Shown in pieces: positions 11,990 through 23,951 of a DNA stretch of 64,000 nt. The position numbers and the translations under genes are program-made. How positions within the stretch are numbered: position 1 is the stretch's first letter; each line of letters begins with the position of its first letter. The DNA comes from Apostichopus japonicus (Eukaryota > Echinodermata > Holothuroidea > Aspidochirotida > Stichopodidae), in NCBI RefSeq assembly GCF_037975245.1, contig NC_092564.1, positions 22,533,984 to 22,597,983 of the forward strand. Direction: 5' to 3'. The notes beneath the pieces are model-generated. The model did not search any database. It worked only from the letters and a program-made list of their open reading frames with translations, and was not told the DNA's origin.

Positions 11990-13790
11990 AGGGCTGTGAG
12001 TTTTCGTTTAAAGACCTAAATGTTTAAATGGCCGATTTTTCGTTCGTCTAAACGTTTAAACGTTCGCGAAAATCGCGGGAAATGGTTTTAGTACCGAAAT
12101 CGGTCTTTTCTGACCGAATTTCGGTACTATTTTTTATTTTAAGAAAACCGAAATGTGAATTGCAAATACTGGAAAAAAACAAAGTTAAAGCTTCCATCCA
12201 TCATTTTTTGACTTTGGTTTCTCCTATTTACTGTTTTTTTTGCAATATGAAAGTAAATTCCAACAAGAGAAAGCTTTTCTGCTAGACGACATTGTCAGCT
12301 ACGATCGGCACACGCCATATACCAGTGCTGAGTGATGGAAGCTAGGCCTAACATTAGGCTATGCAGTTTCTTATATGCGTGAATCAGTTTAGTGACCTTG
12401 TAGTATTGAACTGACCTTGGTGGCCAACGTTTAGTTGTGACAAGTACACACTCAAATGACAATATGCAGTTCAAATAAATTGTTATATCCAATGTGTTTG
12501 TCCTCTTTGTGATGTTTTCATTATTTTACTTCAATTTAACAGTACAAGAGGATATGGAAAATCTTTTCAAACACATTGCGCACAGTTCGTGTCCAAAAAA
12601 TGATTGTTAAAACTTGAAAGGTAAATTGCGCAATCCACAATACCATACGACATGTACAGCCACGCACGCAGCTGGCCCAGAACACAGTCCTAGCAGTGAG
12701 AAAACATTTGAACATGGCTCGTTAGTTGAACAATAAAAATGCAAAAAGTAACATTCGACCAATCACAGTCTATTATTCACAGACACACCTGGCGTCAGGG
12801 TTGAGCCAAGGAATACTAAAGGAGTAAAAATGTTGCATATATGGCTGGAAATTACAGATGTTGCCGTTGGAAATCTTTTCTTTGTGCGCTAATAGATTTT
12901 ATTTTCTTTGTAAGTTTCCTTTCACTATTTCTTCTGTTGGTTGTTCGCTTACGTTGATGTACACATGTTTCGAACTTTAACGTGAACTTTGACATTTGCT
13001 GACCAAATCTCCACTTTTGCCAGCGATATTTTTTCAACTTGTCCGTAAAGTATAGACGGTAGATTCTCTTCACTCCTTGGAGAGAATTTTTTTTAACGCC
13101 AAGACACCACCCGCGAACATGGCTAGAGCCTTGTGCAATTTGGTACTTTCGAACACTTTGTCAGCCACTACTGAATTTATTGGACCAATCATATTATAAA
13201 GCAATTTTTTACAATCTCCAATTGATACATTTCCTTTGATCATGTATTTGAACAACTATTACCAAGTCGAGAATTCGACCCGGTATTGTCTGGTGGGAGA
13301 GTTCAACATGATGGACAGGGATTGTAATCATTTCGATCGAACATGCATTGACTGGATTATCTGCGCCGCCGCTGTCGGCTCGATATAAAGTACACTTGTG
13401 CCGCGAAATCAGGAAGTTTTCACAAAAGAATAACAGCGTTGCAGAGCGCAAGCTATTCGTGCCCGTATTAAAAAATCTGTTAGGGCCGATTATTATCGGT
13501 AAGTGTTACAAAAAGCTTAGAGCAAGCAGTGTGCACGCCTTTAAAGCCGGTAGAAAATCTATTAGCACCAGTGCACCACGTAATCTGTTATTCATACATC
13601 AGAAATGTAGTGAATACAAGCCATTCATATCGCCGGATACAATGGGGGGGGGGGAACAATAGTAGGATTACGTTCGCGGTTTATGATTCGACTGATTGTA
13701 AGTTGTGTTGTTATTTCGCGGTTTTATTAAACGTTTAAACGATGTATTGTTCGTTTACACGTTTAAACGTGTAAACGGCACAGCGACCAC
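11990..13790. mobile_element. AT-rich transposon-like block with CGTTTAAACG palindromes
   Basis: The left edge reads GGGCTGTGAGTTTTCGTTTA with repeated GTTTAAACG blocks. The right edge carries ACGTTTAAACG and CGTTTACACG palindromes ending in GGCACAGCGACC, the reverse of a GCTGTG-type terminus. The arms are therefore subterminally palindromic and weakly inverted, as in some hAT elements. Interior ORFs of up to 104 aa (13348-13662) are not recognisable. No clean target duplication was found. Confidence 0.4.
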
Positions 13791-13799
13791 AAATGTCGT

Positions 13800-15520
13800 C
13801 ATGATAAGACTTCAGAGCATTACATGCCAATACAACAGTGCTAGTTGCTACCTTGCGAGATGACATACAGTACAAATGGCTCCTAGCCTTCCTAAGTTCC
13901 TAGAATCCTAGACCTATATTTACACAATAGTTTGAATAAATTATATATAGGACCAGGCTGATCTTAAACTTGGTCAGGTAAATCACCTTGCATGAGCTCA
14001 GTTTAATTAATGATTAGGCCTAGACTATGCCATCACAGTATCCTACCCCTAACCTACCCAACAATTCGTCTGAACTGGACAGGCTAGTCTTGGCTCCGGT
14101 ACCACTACCCTAGAACTAGACCACTGGCCTACTACGAGTACTACACTAGTAGTAGGATGGTGACTTCGAAGTTCGGCCACTTAAGACTTAAAACACCCCA
14201 AAACTAAATCTTCTGGTATAAATCATTTGAAAATATACTTCATATGGTGGGAGAATTTTGTTATAGTACGATACACGGCCAAACTTTCTTTCCTGCAAAC
14301 TGTTTTCACGTTGTTTTCCAAGAAGATTCTTCGTGATTGTGGAACTGGTATTTCTTGCTAGAGTATTGCGAAGTTCGGACACGCAACCCACAGTGTGGCG
14401 CTGGTGATAAAATTGGTGGCGCAGTTGCTTTTTCAGTAATATAACAGACTTCATAGATCTCCGTCATTTTATTGACTAATATGTAAGTAATTTCTTGCAC
14501 ACGGGACATTTTGGAGAGAAAATAACTGTAGCTTCGTACTTTTTGGTGAAATTTGGCTCTTCCTGTAGGTTTTCATGGTGAAAATCGTGCATTTCTTAGG
14601 GTGCCCGAACTTCGCAGTATGCCGAACTTCGCAATACTGACTATACTAGTCTTAGTTAGGCTATGCCTAGCTAAGAAAATAGCCTAGCCTTTGCAAAAAG
14701 CCTAAATACAATTTAGGCCTAGACACTTCATCATGATCTAGGGCTAGGCCCATACTCCATAGACTACAGTAACTTAACTTAGGCTAGTATAGTTAGGACA
14801 GCACCAAACTAAATGGAAGAATCCAATATAGGCCTAGGCCTATGTGTTATGGAACTTGACCCACAATTTATTCTACTTTGAAGAATCCAATCCATTACAC
14901 AACGCTATTTATTTTCGTATGTCTAGTCTACATACTGTACTTTTCCATTGAGGCTACGAGACACGGTTGACGTTTGGTTAGCCTACTGGCTACAGTACTT
15001 TTACTGCTACAGTACAGGTTATGAATGAGTAAGTTAGGCTAGGCCATAGAAATTGAACTAGGCCCAAAGAACTAAGATATAAATAAGGCGGCTGTAGGCC
15101 TGCGACGATATAGCCTAGGCATAGGACAGTTAACCTTGTCCTGTTGTTTCAAAATAGATAGTAGAACAGCAGCATGCATGTATTTTACCTCGCTTATGTC
15201 ACATACAGAAATGGATATATAGTGCAAGGGAACGGTTTTGGATCAGTTAACTTCTTTGATTCATAAAATCGCGCCAGAGTTCGTAATACAGTTGATTGAC
15301 CCGGAATTGGAAACATAGATAAACAAAACATGCTATGGGACGCCAGATTTGGAAAAAATCAACAAGATAATCACACGAGAAAAGTAATGCTGTTGAGGAA
15401 CATTAAATTAACATTAAAATGTGATCTACTTCCTGGATCAAAGGTTTAGCCAATCAACTTAAGAAGGTTATATTCAATCAAATATCTCGAGGTATATCGG
15501 GTTTTCAAAGTAGAGAGCGA
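13800..15520. other. Intergenic region; repeated GAAGTTCGG motifs
   Basis: No gene was found. The phrase GAAGTTCGG recurs at about 14169, 14369 and, inverted, near 14605 and 14625, giving a weak inverted-repeat outline at ~14165-14640 that may be an old element. Short TAGGCCTA and CTAGGCC motifs are dense around 14640-15130. Confidence 0.4.
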
Positions 15521-15780
15521 CAGCCCCCCCCCCCCCTTTGAGGATATTTTTTGTATGTTTTTATGATATCGCTAGTTATTTCAAGCTTAGATGCAACTTA
15601 CAAGGCTTGGAAAAGGCTATTTCCAGCGATCTGGCAGGAATTCAGCCAAAATTTTCTTGTACGCGTAGCGCCATATTCTGGCGCTACGCTTAGATAGTTT
15701 TCAATGCAGAAACTGCGGCTAGGCTCATAGTTTGCCTACAGATTCGCCCCTCCCTTGGCAAATTCCTGGCTACGCGTCTG
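15521..15780. mobile_element. hAT-like MITE, GCGTAGCC family, copy A
   Basis: The 260-bp insertion starts CAGCCCCCCC and ends GGCTACGCGTCTG. It is bounded by a perfect 8-bp direct repeat GAGAGCGA (15513-15520 and 15781-15788). The interior holds the family core TTTTCTTGTACGCGTAGCGCC followed by the inverted GGCGCTACGC. It is the same family, in opposite orientation, as the element at 22976-23258. Confidence 0.8.
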
Positions 15781-16017
15781 GAGAGCGATATGTTCCTTTT
15801 GTAAGTGTTACGACGTAGGCTACATTGTATGCCACGGGAATATTCTTTCAGAAATTTGTATACATTCAGTCGTTCAGCTTATTGTCTCATGCCAGTTGTT
15901 AAGTACGTCTAGAATGACCGACTACACTTGTTTAGAAGCTCATTGCCATTTAGCTTTTTTCAGTTAAGCATTTAGAAAAGTAGGCTTTATGAGTGACTGA
16001 TTTGATTGACTGATTAA

Positions 16018-16406
16018 AGGGTGTGAAGACTCGCGCACAAAGTAACGTCTCATGCCGGTAATCTGACCTAGTTTCGAATGAGGTGTAACAGAAGTGTTAG
16101 GCACAAGCATCGATCCCAGAAAATACACACAGCTTAATTGCCACCGTCGGTAATTAGACACTAGTGTTGTGCACAGTCTACAGTCAATACATACAGCTAT
16201 ACGGTCAATACTCACAACGCAGTGTACATAGCAGCGATCGGACATCTCAGGTCTAGATAAAAGATAACAAGGTATCACGTTTCATTACTGTCTGCATTTT
16301 GTAGCGACAAGAAGAAAACTTCACTTGCAAGCAACGGAAAGTTATAACTTTCCGTTGCTACTTTTTCAGTGCGCGGCATGCGGTTTGGGGCGAGTCTTCA
16401 ATGCCT
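16018..16406. mobile_element. TTAA-flanked MITE (piggyBac- or Kolobok-like), copy 1
   Basis: TTAA lies on both sides (16014-16017 and 16407-16410). The termini are AGGGTGTGAAGACTCG and, inverted, AGGCATTGAAGACTCG. A second, reversed copy sits at 24831-25652. The interior contains a small palindrome, GGAAAGTTATAACTTTCC (16337-16354). There is no coding capacity. Confidence 0.8.
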
Positions 16407-16952
16407 TTAACGTTATAGATCATAGGTATTGAACACAAAATTCTAGCATCCTGAAAGTTTTCTTGACATTAGTCCCAAATATTTCGATGACAACTAAGAC
16501 TCGATGATATTTTCAATCGGTAAAGAAATATGAGCTGTTTGGCGACCCCAGACTAGATTTCACTGGAACACTATATGGCAAACTGAGAGAGGCGATTCTA
16601 CGGTGCCACGCTGGCAAAGACCGGCATGGCTGAATTTAGGGGGTGTTATAATCTAGAGGAATGTGGCTTGCCGGGTCTGGACCCGGACTGATGGCATTAA
16701 GTCCTGTCTTACATGCTTCAAACCGTCTTTCTACCGACGCAGGCACATGGTCAATTTAATGCAGTTCCCAGTACGCACAAGTTGGCCTGGGACTCGGAAG
16801 CCATGAATAGTTGATGGGACGTTATAGATACACCGGTTTAGTATGATATTTATCTGCACGGTACGTAACACTGTAGCGCATTTTTGAAGAATCACTGGAC
16901 GACACCATCATGATGCACTCACTGCGTAGCATTTCTACTATGCGTGACAATG

Positions 16953-18298
16953 CAGGGGCGTATCCAGGGGGGGCGCAACAGGCGCGCGCCCCCCCCTATT
17001 GGCCGTCACCAAAAAAAAAAAAAGTTTAGCAAAAAAAAAAAAAATTGATGACGACCTTTATGTGAGATGTCGGTGATCGCTCAACCCCCCCCCCCCCCCC
17101 TCCCGTATGCTTTATTTTTTGTTTGCCAAAAAAAGGTTCTGGCGAAGTTCGGCGGCATAATAGTTTTAGAAACATAGATGGTAATTGTGTTTGTATTATC
17201 ACTATAAACACTAAATGACATGCCAGCCATACTAAATTGTGCATTTTGTGTCCATATTTACTGGAAATGTTGCTTATTATTAAGGTCGAAAAATGGATCA
17301 CATATGGCCATGGGCGGCAATCCTGGGTGGAGGGGGGATATATCCCCCCATGAAAATGGGTGGAGGGGATGTAATGCACCATACCCCCCCCCCACAAAAT
17401 GCCAGGGATAAGAATATTTTCATGCCTACATTTATGCATCTTCGTTAATGTACGGCTCTTTTTTAGCATCATTTCTCGCCTACCATAAACGCAGTGCGAT
17501 CTTTTCAAATAAAGCGTCTTTATAAAGCAAAAATAGTCGACTGTAGGCTTCATTGGCCCTATAACAACAAAATGTATTATTGCGCCCACGGTATTGATAT
17601 AGTACATATATGCACCCTCATAGTATTCATATAGGCCCTATAGTAGGCCTACACACGTACATGTTCCCTCGAACAGCTGAGAATCTCATGTAACCAGGGT
17701 AATGCTTAATACACGTTTCACCTGGATGCCCTAGCAATCGGTACCTAGGAATGTAACTATGTGTAATTGTGTATTGCATGTGTATAGGCCTATAATAGCC
17801 TGCATGAGGCCATTTTCTTCATCGAATAATATAACAGAGCTCTCGAACATTCTAACGTTGCGCCTGAAACAAGATTGACAGGGGCAATTTTCCCAAAATA
17901 ACACCCGAAATTAAAAAGAAAAGTATTTGGATCCTGATTATGAGATATTTCGGACATGACATCCCTATTTTAAAGTTGGGTATATGCCGCTTGGAAACCT
18001 CGGGAAGTGCCGTTTCCGGCCATCTAGAGGGTTTGTTAATCCCAAAATTTTCTTGTACGCTTCGCGCCAACCCATGGTGGCGCTACGCTTAGATAGTCAA
18101 CAAGGTCATATCCCCCCCCCCCCTCACTCGGAAGTACGGATCGCCGCCCATGCATATGACACCATTTTGCATTTCAGCCCTTCTTTGAAAGCAAAAATTG
18201 TAGGCTACACCCCCTCCCCTTAGACCCATCCCCCAGGACGGCGATCATTCATGCCTGGCGCCCCCCCCCCCTATTGGTAAATCCTGGATACGCCCCTG
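16953..18298. mobile_element. Transposon with CAGGGGCGTATCCAGG termini
   Basis: The two ends are inverted copies of CAGGGGCGTATCCAGG, each running into long G or C tracts. The direct repeat CAATG flanks the element (16948-16952 and 18299-18303). The interior includes the same TTTTCTTGTACGC...GGCGCTACGCTTAGATAG core as the GCGTAGCC MITEs (~18050-18095), poly-A and poly-C tracts, and no recognisable protein. The 193-aa ORF at 17026-17607 on the minus strand is low-complexity. Confidence 0.65.
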
Positions 18299-19738
18299 CA
18301 ATGTGTGATTCGAGAGCCTGCCGAGTTATGTCGGGGTCTGGAAGTGTATATTAATTCATATGTACACTAAAAAGCCTCAATAAATACGACCAATGGGTAT
18401 GAACAAGGAATATGACTCATAGAACTTAACCGAAATTTATGTTGGCCTGTGCGGACCACTGTTCGAGTTTGAAGAGGGCTCACAAAACGCTATGCATGAA
18501 TCATTATACATTTTTTCTTGAGTAAAACTGAATTATGAAACAAGCAAAAAATTTATATCTAAGTATAGTGTATATACATGCATTACCCTTATAAGTGAAA
18601 ATGTAACTTACGCTAAAGTTACGCTAAAGCGATGAGAGCTACGCACATGAAAACCATGAAAAGATACAATTTTTATGTTTATAAAGGTATATATTACTCG
18701 AGTAAACATTTTCTAAAATACAAAGAAATAAGCTTCGAATGGATCTCGTTTCAAGTTGTTAGTTTTGTAGGTTTCGAGTGTAACACAGCATTGTGTGCAA
18801 CATGTATAGAATTTACACACAATGCCACTTCTAACTTCTACTTAAAATGTACACTAAATAGCCTCAATAAATACGACCAATGTGTATGACTCATAGAGCT
18901 TCTGTTGGTCTCTATACGGACCACTGTTCGAGTTCAAGTTGACCGAAGCGGGCTCAGAAAACGTTATGCATGAATCATTATATTATTCACCTCTTGCCAA
19001 TTACATATGACAAATCCGACAGTTTTTCATATTTTGTTTTGTCTCTCAGATGCAGCTAGATCAATTAAAGTGAAAATGCAGAACAGCGCGGTTCATTGTT
19101 ATGACGTATACGAAAATGCCAATGAGTTCCCAACAGAATAGTAGTAGCGCTACCGTTGGATTCTGTGCAATGCAGCTTACTGCACGTAGGCCTACGTAGG
19201 ACCGTGGCCGATCATAAATTTTGAACAAATTATTTCAAAAACGTCTTCAAAATCACGACCTTGTTGCACGCACAATAATGAGGGTTTTACTACGGGCAGG
19301 AGTAGTCGTTACCTGCGTCTTCGCAAACTCAATTCTTTGATTATGATCATCAGTTGGTTTATTTGCGGAATCAGAGGTTGGAAATTAGAGGGCGTCTGAC
19401 ATTAACTGCTTGGCTGGACTCAATTTCTTGGCACCTCCCCAGTATCACATATTCAAATAAAAATTGCACACTTCGAGATAAAATGGTGGAAATCGAATGC
19501 CCCATCCTGTATTGCCACATCTTCCTATGCCCCTCCTCAGTTTACCCCTGTAAAGTACCTTATATGCCAATTAAGTGTCCATAATGCCAGGCGCGTAGCC
19601 AGGAATTTGCAATTATATTACCAAGTCATATTTGGGTGTGCAGAAAAGGGATTCCCCAACTGTTTGACATGTGACAACGTTCACCAGTCACTGTTTCCAC
19701 AAATCCCATATCCCTAGTGGTTGTATACTCTGCAGTAA
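18299..19738. other. Intergenic region, no gene seen
   Basis: Two related ~130-bp stretches at ~18360-18500 and ~18850-18990 share CCTCAATAAATACGACCAATG, GGACCACTGTTCGAGTT and TATGCATGAATCATTATA, a local direct duplication 490 bp apart. A GCGCGTAGCCAGGAATTTGC phrase at ~19589 is a lone end of the GCGTAGCC MITE family. Confidence 0.5.
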
Positions 19739-21195
19739 GGCGGGCCATCAGTCTCAAATCGTGGGGAATCGACTTATACCGATTTAAATCGACATGTACA
19801 AATTTCCTTCGACTTATACCAGTTTCCAGCAGCTTAACTTGACTTTGAGTAGACAATCCCAGTTTGTATTGAGATAATTGCACGTCATTGACGTATCAGT
19901 TGTTCAGCCTTAATATTACACCGAAATCTTTTTGCAAGTAATTGTCCATAATTACCATTGACATACTTATGATGAACACCCTTGCTAGCTTGGTCATTTT
20001 GGAACTATTTAATTATTCGCCCGCCTTGTCAGGTGACTGCACGTGATGTATCTTCACATGTCAATCATCACCGAAATCGGGATTTGGAATATGTTAATGA
20101 GCTAAATCGATGATATGTCGATTTAAATATAGGTATATGTCAATTTGAGTTGCTAGAAACTGGTATAAGTCCAAAGAAATTTACTTCTACCGATTTAATT
20201 CGACATATCATCGATTTAAGCTGGTAGATGTCGATTGAAATTGACATATACAGGGTTCTGCCGCTGCCGGTCGGCGCCGGTCGGGCCCGACCGGCACGCT
20301 GAATTACCGACCGCCACAATCTGCCTGAGTGACTTTTCCGACCGGCACTTATTTTCGATAGGAACTCCAAAAAACAGCTCCATAGCCGGAGGGTCGAACG
20401 TACAGAAACAATCTGTTTGAGACTAGGGGAAATCCAGTTCATAACTGTTCAAAATATCCAACACATCACAGTGTCATACTTAGGTGTTAGACAGGGGGTG
20501 AGCTCACAGTTGTTTGGCAAGGTACCTGGGAAAATTTGCAGCACATGTACCGTGGTAGTTGGGTAGGGTAATTATGTAATTATGTGATATCCTTTCAATG
20601 GACCGATTTCATAGGCCCGATGTTGAATAAATGAGAGAAAATACATAATTCATTATGATTCGTCTTTATTTGGGAGTGGACTCTCACTCACTGTCCATCT
20701 AAAATGATCATCTCAGCCTGAATGATTTATTTAATAGGCACCACCGGCTGGTCTGTACTCTGGTGCTCCAGATATTTGTCCTAACTTTTTTCATTAATTA
20801 TGAAAAATTCCAGACATGAGATCTCATTTCAAAGCTGTCTACATGTGGCTCAGAATACTCGGGAAGGGCCGTTTCCGGCCATCTGGGGGGTTTCCAAAAC
20901 CCAAAATTTTCTTGTACGCTCCGCGCCAACCGATGGTGGCGCTCCGGTTAGATAGTCCTGCCGGCACTCAATCCACCCTGGGCAGAACCCTGCATATATC
21001 GATTTAGTTCGACATATCATCGACTTAAACTGGTATATGTCGATTTAAATTGACATATATCGATTTTTTTCTACTTATCATCGATTTAAATTGGTATATG
21101 TCGATTTAAATCGATGATATGTCGAATTAAACTGGTATATGTCGATTTAAATCGGTAGAAGTCGATTCCTCACGATTTGAGACTGATGGCCCGCC
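19739..21195. mobile_element. MITE-like element with ~58-bp TIRs
   Basis: The left arm starts GGCGGGCCATCAGTCTCAAA. The right arm, inverted, is nearly identical through the stretch that includes CCGATTTAAATCGACAT. Subterminal copies of TATGTCGATTTAAATCGA in both orientations make the ends self-complementary. TA dinucleotides flank both sides, compatible with a TA-target family. It is interrupted by another element at 20251-20992. Confidence 0.7.
20251..20992. mobile_element. Nested element with CAGGGTTCTGCC termini
   Basis: Both ends are CAGGGTTCTGCC in inverted orientation, and CATATA directly repeats on the two flanks. The left interior is a CCGGTCGG/CCGACCGG-rich hairpin region. The right interior contains a fragment of the TTTTCTTGTACGC repeat family (~20905-20955). 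It sits inside the host element at 19739-21195, so it is younger than that one. Confidence 0.6.
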
Positions 21196-22975
21196 ATATG
21201 CATGTATGATAATCAAATGCACTATCTATGTTGATAGAAGAGTAGTATGGAACGACAAACCGACATTAATGCAAAACAAATTATATAAACCTTAGTCATT
21301 TATGTGAATACAAAGTTATCGCTACATAATGACCAAGACCAATTTAATTAAGTCCTTATATGGCACTAATAGCACCTCCACATAGTGACTAAGATTTTAT
21401 TTATGATGCGATCCTATAGCAATGCCAAATAATGACCGTCAATACCCACAATATTCACAAGTCCTTATGCAGCCTGCTTGACATAACCGACGGCGGCACC
21501 GACGTCAAAAAGCCGTCATGCTCTTGCTGTTTGCCGTGGTTCCCCTGAAAAATACACCTCTCCGATGGCAAATGCCCTATGTTTTGCCGTCGGTTCTCTG
21601 TACATTGCGTCATTGCGTAGTACACTTAGTTACACTATAGAGTAATGATTCATCCAATGCAGTAGCCCTTTTTTTACTTTCTCACAAGTTTTGGCGGCCA
21701 CCCGTATCTATTAGACATACAGTACAAACATAAATGTCGTTGAGATCGCTTTTTAGGCTTTCTTTGCAAGGACTTTACTACTCGACGTTTTTTTTTTACT
21801 TCCACAGTAAGTCAATGGGACCTCTCCATTGAGTTAACTATGTGCGATGGAAATCACACAGTAAAATCCCATTGACTCTGTCGCGTGAAAATTGAACTTG
21901 CTTTAGTCAATTTTAGGCTTGTAGCGATTAATCGCTAAAGGATCGCATGAGTAATTAAAGCAACTTTCGATTTTCGGTGGTGAGTAATTTTATCCACACA
22001 CGTAAAGCAAACTTGTGTTTTTATATTTCAACTGATGGGTTCTGGGGTTTTCGTCGTCTATTCGGTGGCTTGACGTCAATCGCGATAAATTGCTAAACGA
22101 TCACATTTTTTTTGATTGAACGTTCAATGCATTTGTTACACGGTCGCAGCCCTAGAATGATGTCCGGCTCATACCAGGTAAGCCTGGAAGGGGTGATTGA
22201 TACTTATATGTACTTACGGGACTTTCAATGTAAAAGCTGCTTTGCACCGCCTTTAAACTAATTATCAACCACGTGAAGATTACAAGTTTTCGGCATTTCA
22301 GGTTCACTCTGCCATGAAGCGAACGAAACAAACGGAATTGATTTGTAAATAAAACTGAAAATAAAATTTCGTTAGAAATGAAAAATAACCATTTGTATTT
22401 TGATACTTGTACTTTTTAGTTATTCATAACGAAACGGCCTGATAAGACACTTTTATGCTCATAAAATGACGTAAATATGGCATTTAACATAAAAATGCCG
22501 TCGGTGCCCTTACTCAGACTCAGTTTTGCCATCCTAACCTTCCCATTTGCCGTCATGCCCTTCAGAATTGGAAACTACCAATGGCATTTTTTTGCCGTGC
22601 CCTTTTCGTATGGGACGCCAAAACCGACCAAAAAAATTAAAAAAAAAACCTAAGTCATTATGTGAATACAAAGTTAGGGGAATACTTATCAGAGTTCGTG
22701 CTCAGTGCATAAGTGAGGGGTTTGTGATCCGTGAAAATCGTGAATTGTCGTCCCTCTAATGTGTAGCGGAAATTTTAAGCGTTAGATAATGGCAAGCAAT
22801 TCGCGTTCAATTGCACTGTATAGATTCACGTAGCACTTAGCTTTTTGGAGAAGAAAGACAACGGTTGCCAAGTTGATAAGAATTATCCGATCGAAAGTAA
22901 TAATAAGGCGATTAATGTAGGCGATTAACGTCGTTGGTAGCTCGTCATGTCGAGCGGTCGAAGTCGAAAGTCGAA
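21196..22975. other. Intergenic repeat-rich region, no gene seen
   Basis: GCCGTCGG-type phrases (ACCGACGGCGGCACCGACGT near 21488 and AATGCCGTCGGTGCCCTT near 22495) look like two ends of a diverged element. The phrase TTATGTGAATACAAAGTTA occurs at ~21302 and ~22659 and resembles the region at 23635-23730. I could not set borders or duplications. Confidence 0.35.
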
Positions 22976-23258
22976 CAGGCGCGTAGCCAGGAATTTGCCA
23001 AGGGAAAGGCGAAACTGTAGATTCGGCATTGCAAACTATCTAAGCGTAGCGCCACCATGTTGGCGCGAAGCGTACAAGAAAATTTTGGCTGAAAATGCCT
23101 CCCAGATCGCTGGAAATGGCACTTCCCAGGCTTTGTTAGTTGCATCTTAGCATTTTCTCTTTTGAAAATACTAGCGATATCATAAAAACATTAAAAAAAA
23201 AAATATGCTCAGGGGGGGGGGTCGGCTGCCCCCTTCGCCCCCCTTGGCTACGCACCTG
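22976..23258. mobile_element. hAT-like MITE, GCGTAGCC family, copy B
   Basis: The 283-bp insertion runs from CAGGCGCGTAGCCAGG to CCTTGGCTACGCACCTG. It is bounded by a perfect 8-bp duplication AAGTCGAA (22968-22975 and 23259-23266). The interior has GCGTAGCGCCACCATGTTGG followed by a G-rich end. This is the opposite orientation to the copy at 15521-15780. Confidence 0.85.
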
Positions 23259-23951
23259 AAGTCGAAGTGGTGTAAGTTCGAACTAGCGATACCACAAGGG
23301 TAATTAAGGGCGCTAACAGTTGTCGGAACTTAACAGTAGCGGTGTCAAATTACGCCGCTACTTCGCTCCCATTCCTGATCCCTGGAACGCCATTTAACAT
23401 CCCCATCCGACGGACGAGAGTATATACTCCAGCATCTGACCACTTTCTCAAACGACATCACTGTAGTGCAGCCATGACGAACAAAGTTATATCGAAACCA
23501 AGTGAAGAACAAGAAACAAACCCCTTTTTCCAAGTTCACAAATCCCAAATCCACGGAAAACTCCGCGACTTTTGCTGCACTGATTTTTGCTGCAACTATT
23601 TTTTTTCCCTACGCGCCAAAACCGACAATATTCGTTAGTCCTTATGTGGATTCCGCATATCGCCACATAAGGACTCACGAACTGCGTTAGTCATTATGTG
23701 GATACTTGCATATCGCCACTTTTGAATTCACATATTGACTTAGGTTTACATTATTTTGTTCTGCTTTTTATTTCAGTTTTGGCGTTCCATAGGAGTAAAC
23801 AGCCAAACTCGACACATCGATGACATAGGTCCAAGAAACCTTGGTCTTCGATCGAGAACCGAAGTTGACAAAAAGTAGCAACCTAATGCGTCATTATAAT
23901 CGGTAGTTATCATTTAGAAAAGTAGAGAAGAGTGAAGGGAAGTGATCGATT

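Noticed and set aside
13348-13662. 104-aa plus-strand ORF
   Set aside because: No recognisable motif, lies in a transposon-like block, and an overlapping antisense ORF of similar length exists.
17026-17607. 193-aa minus-strand ORF
   Set aside because: Low-complexity Gly/Phe runs from poly-C and poly-A tracts inside a transposon; no domain pattern.
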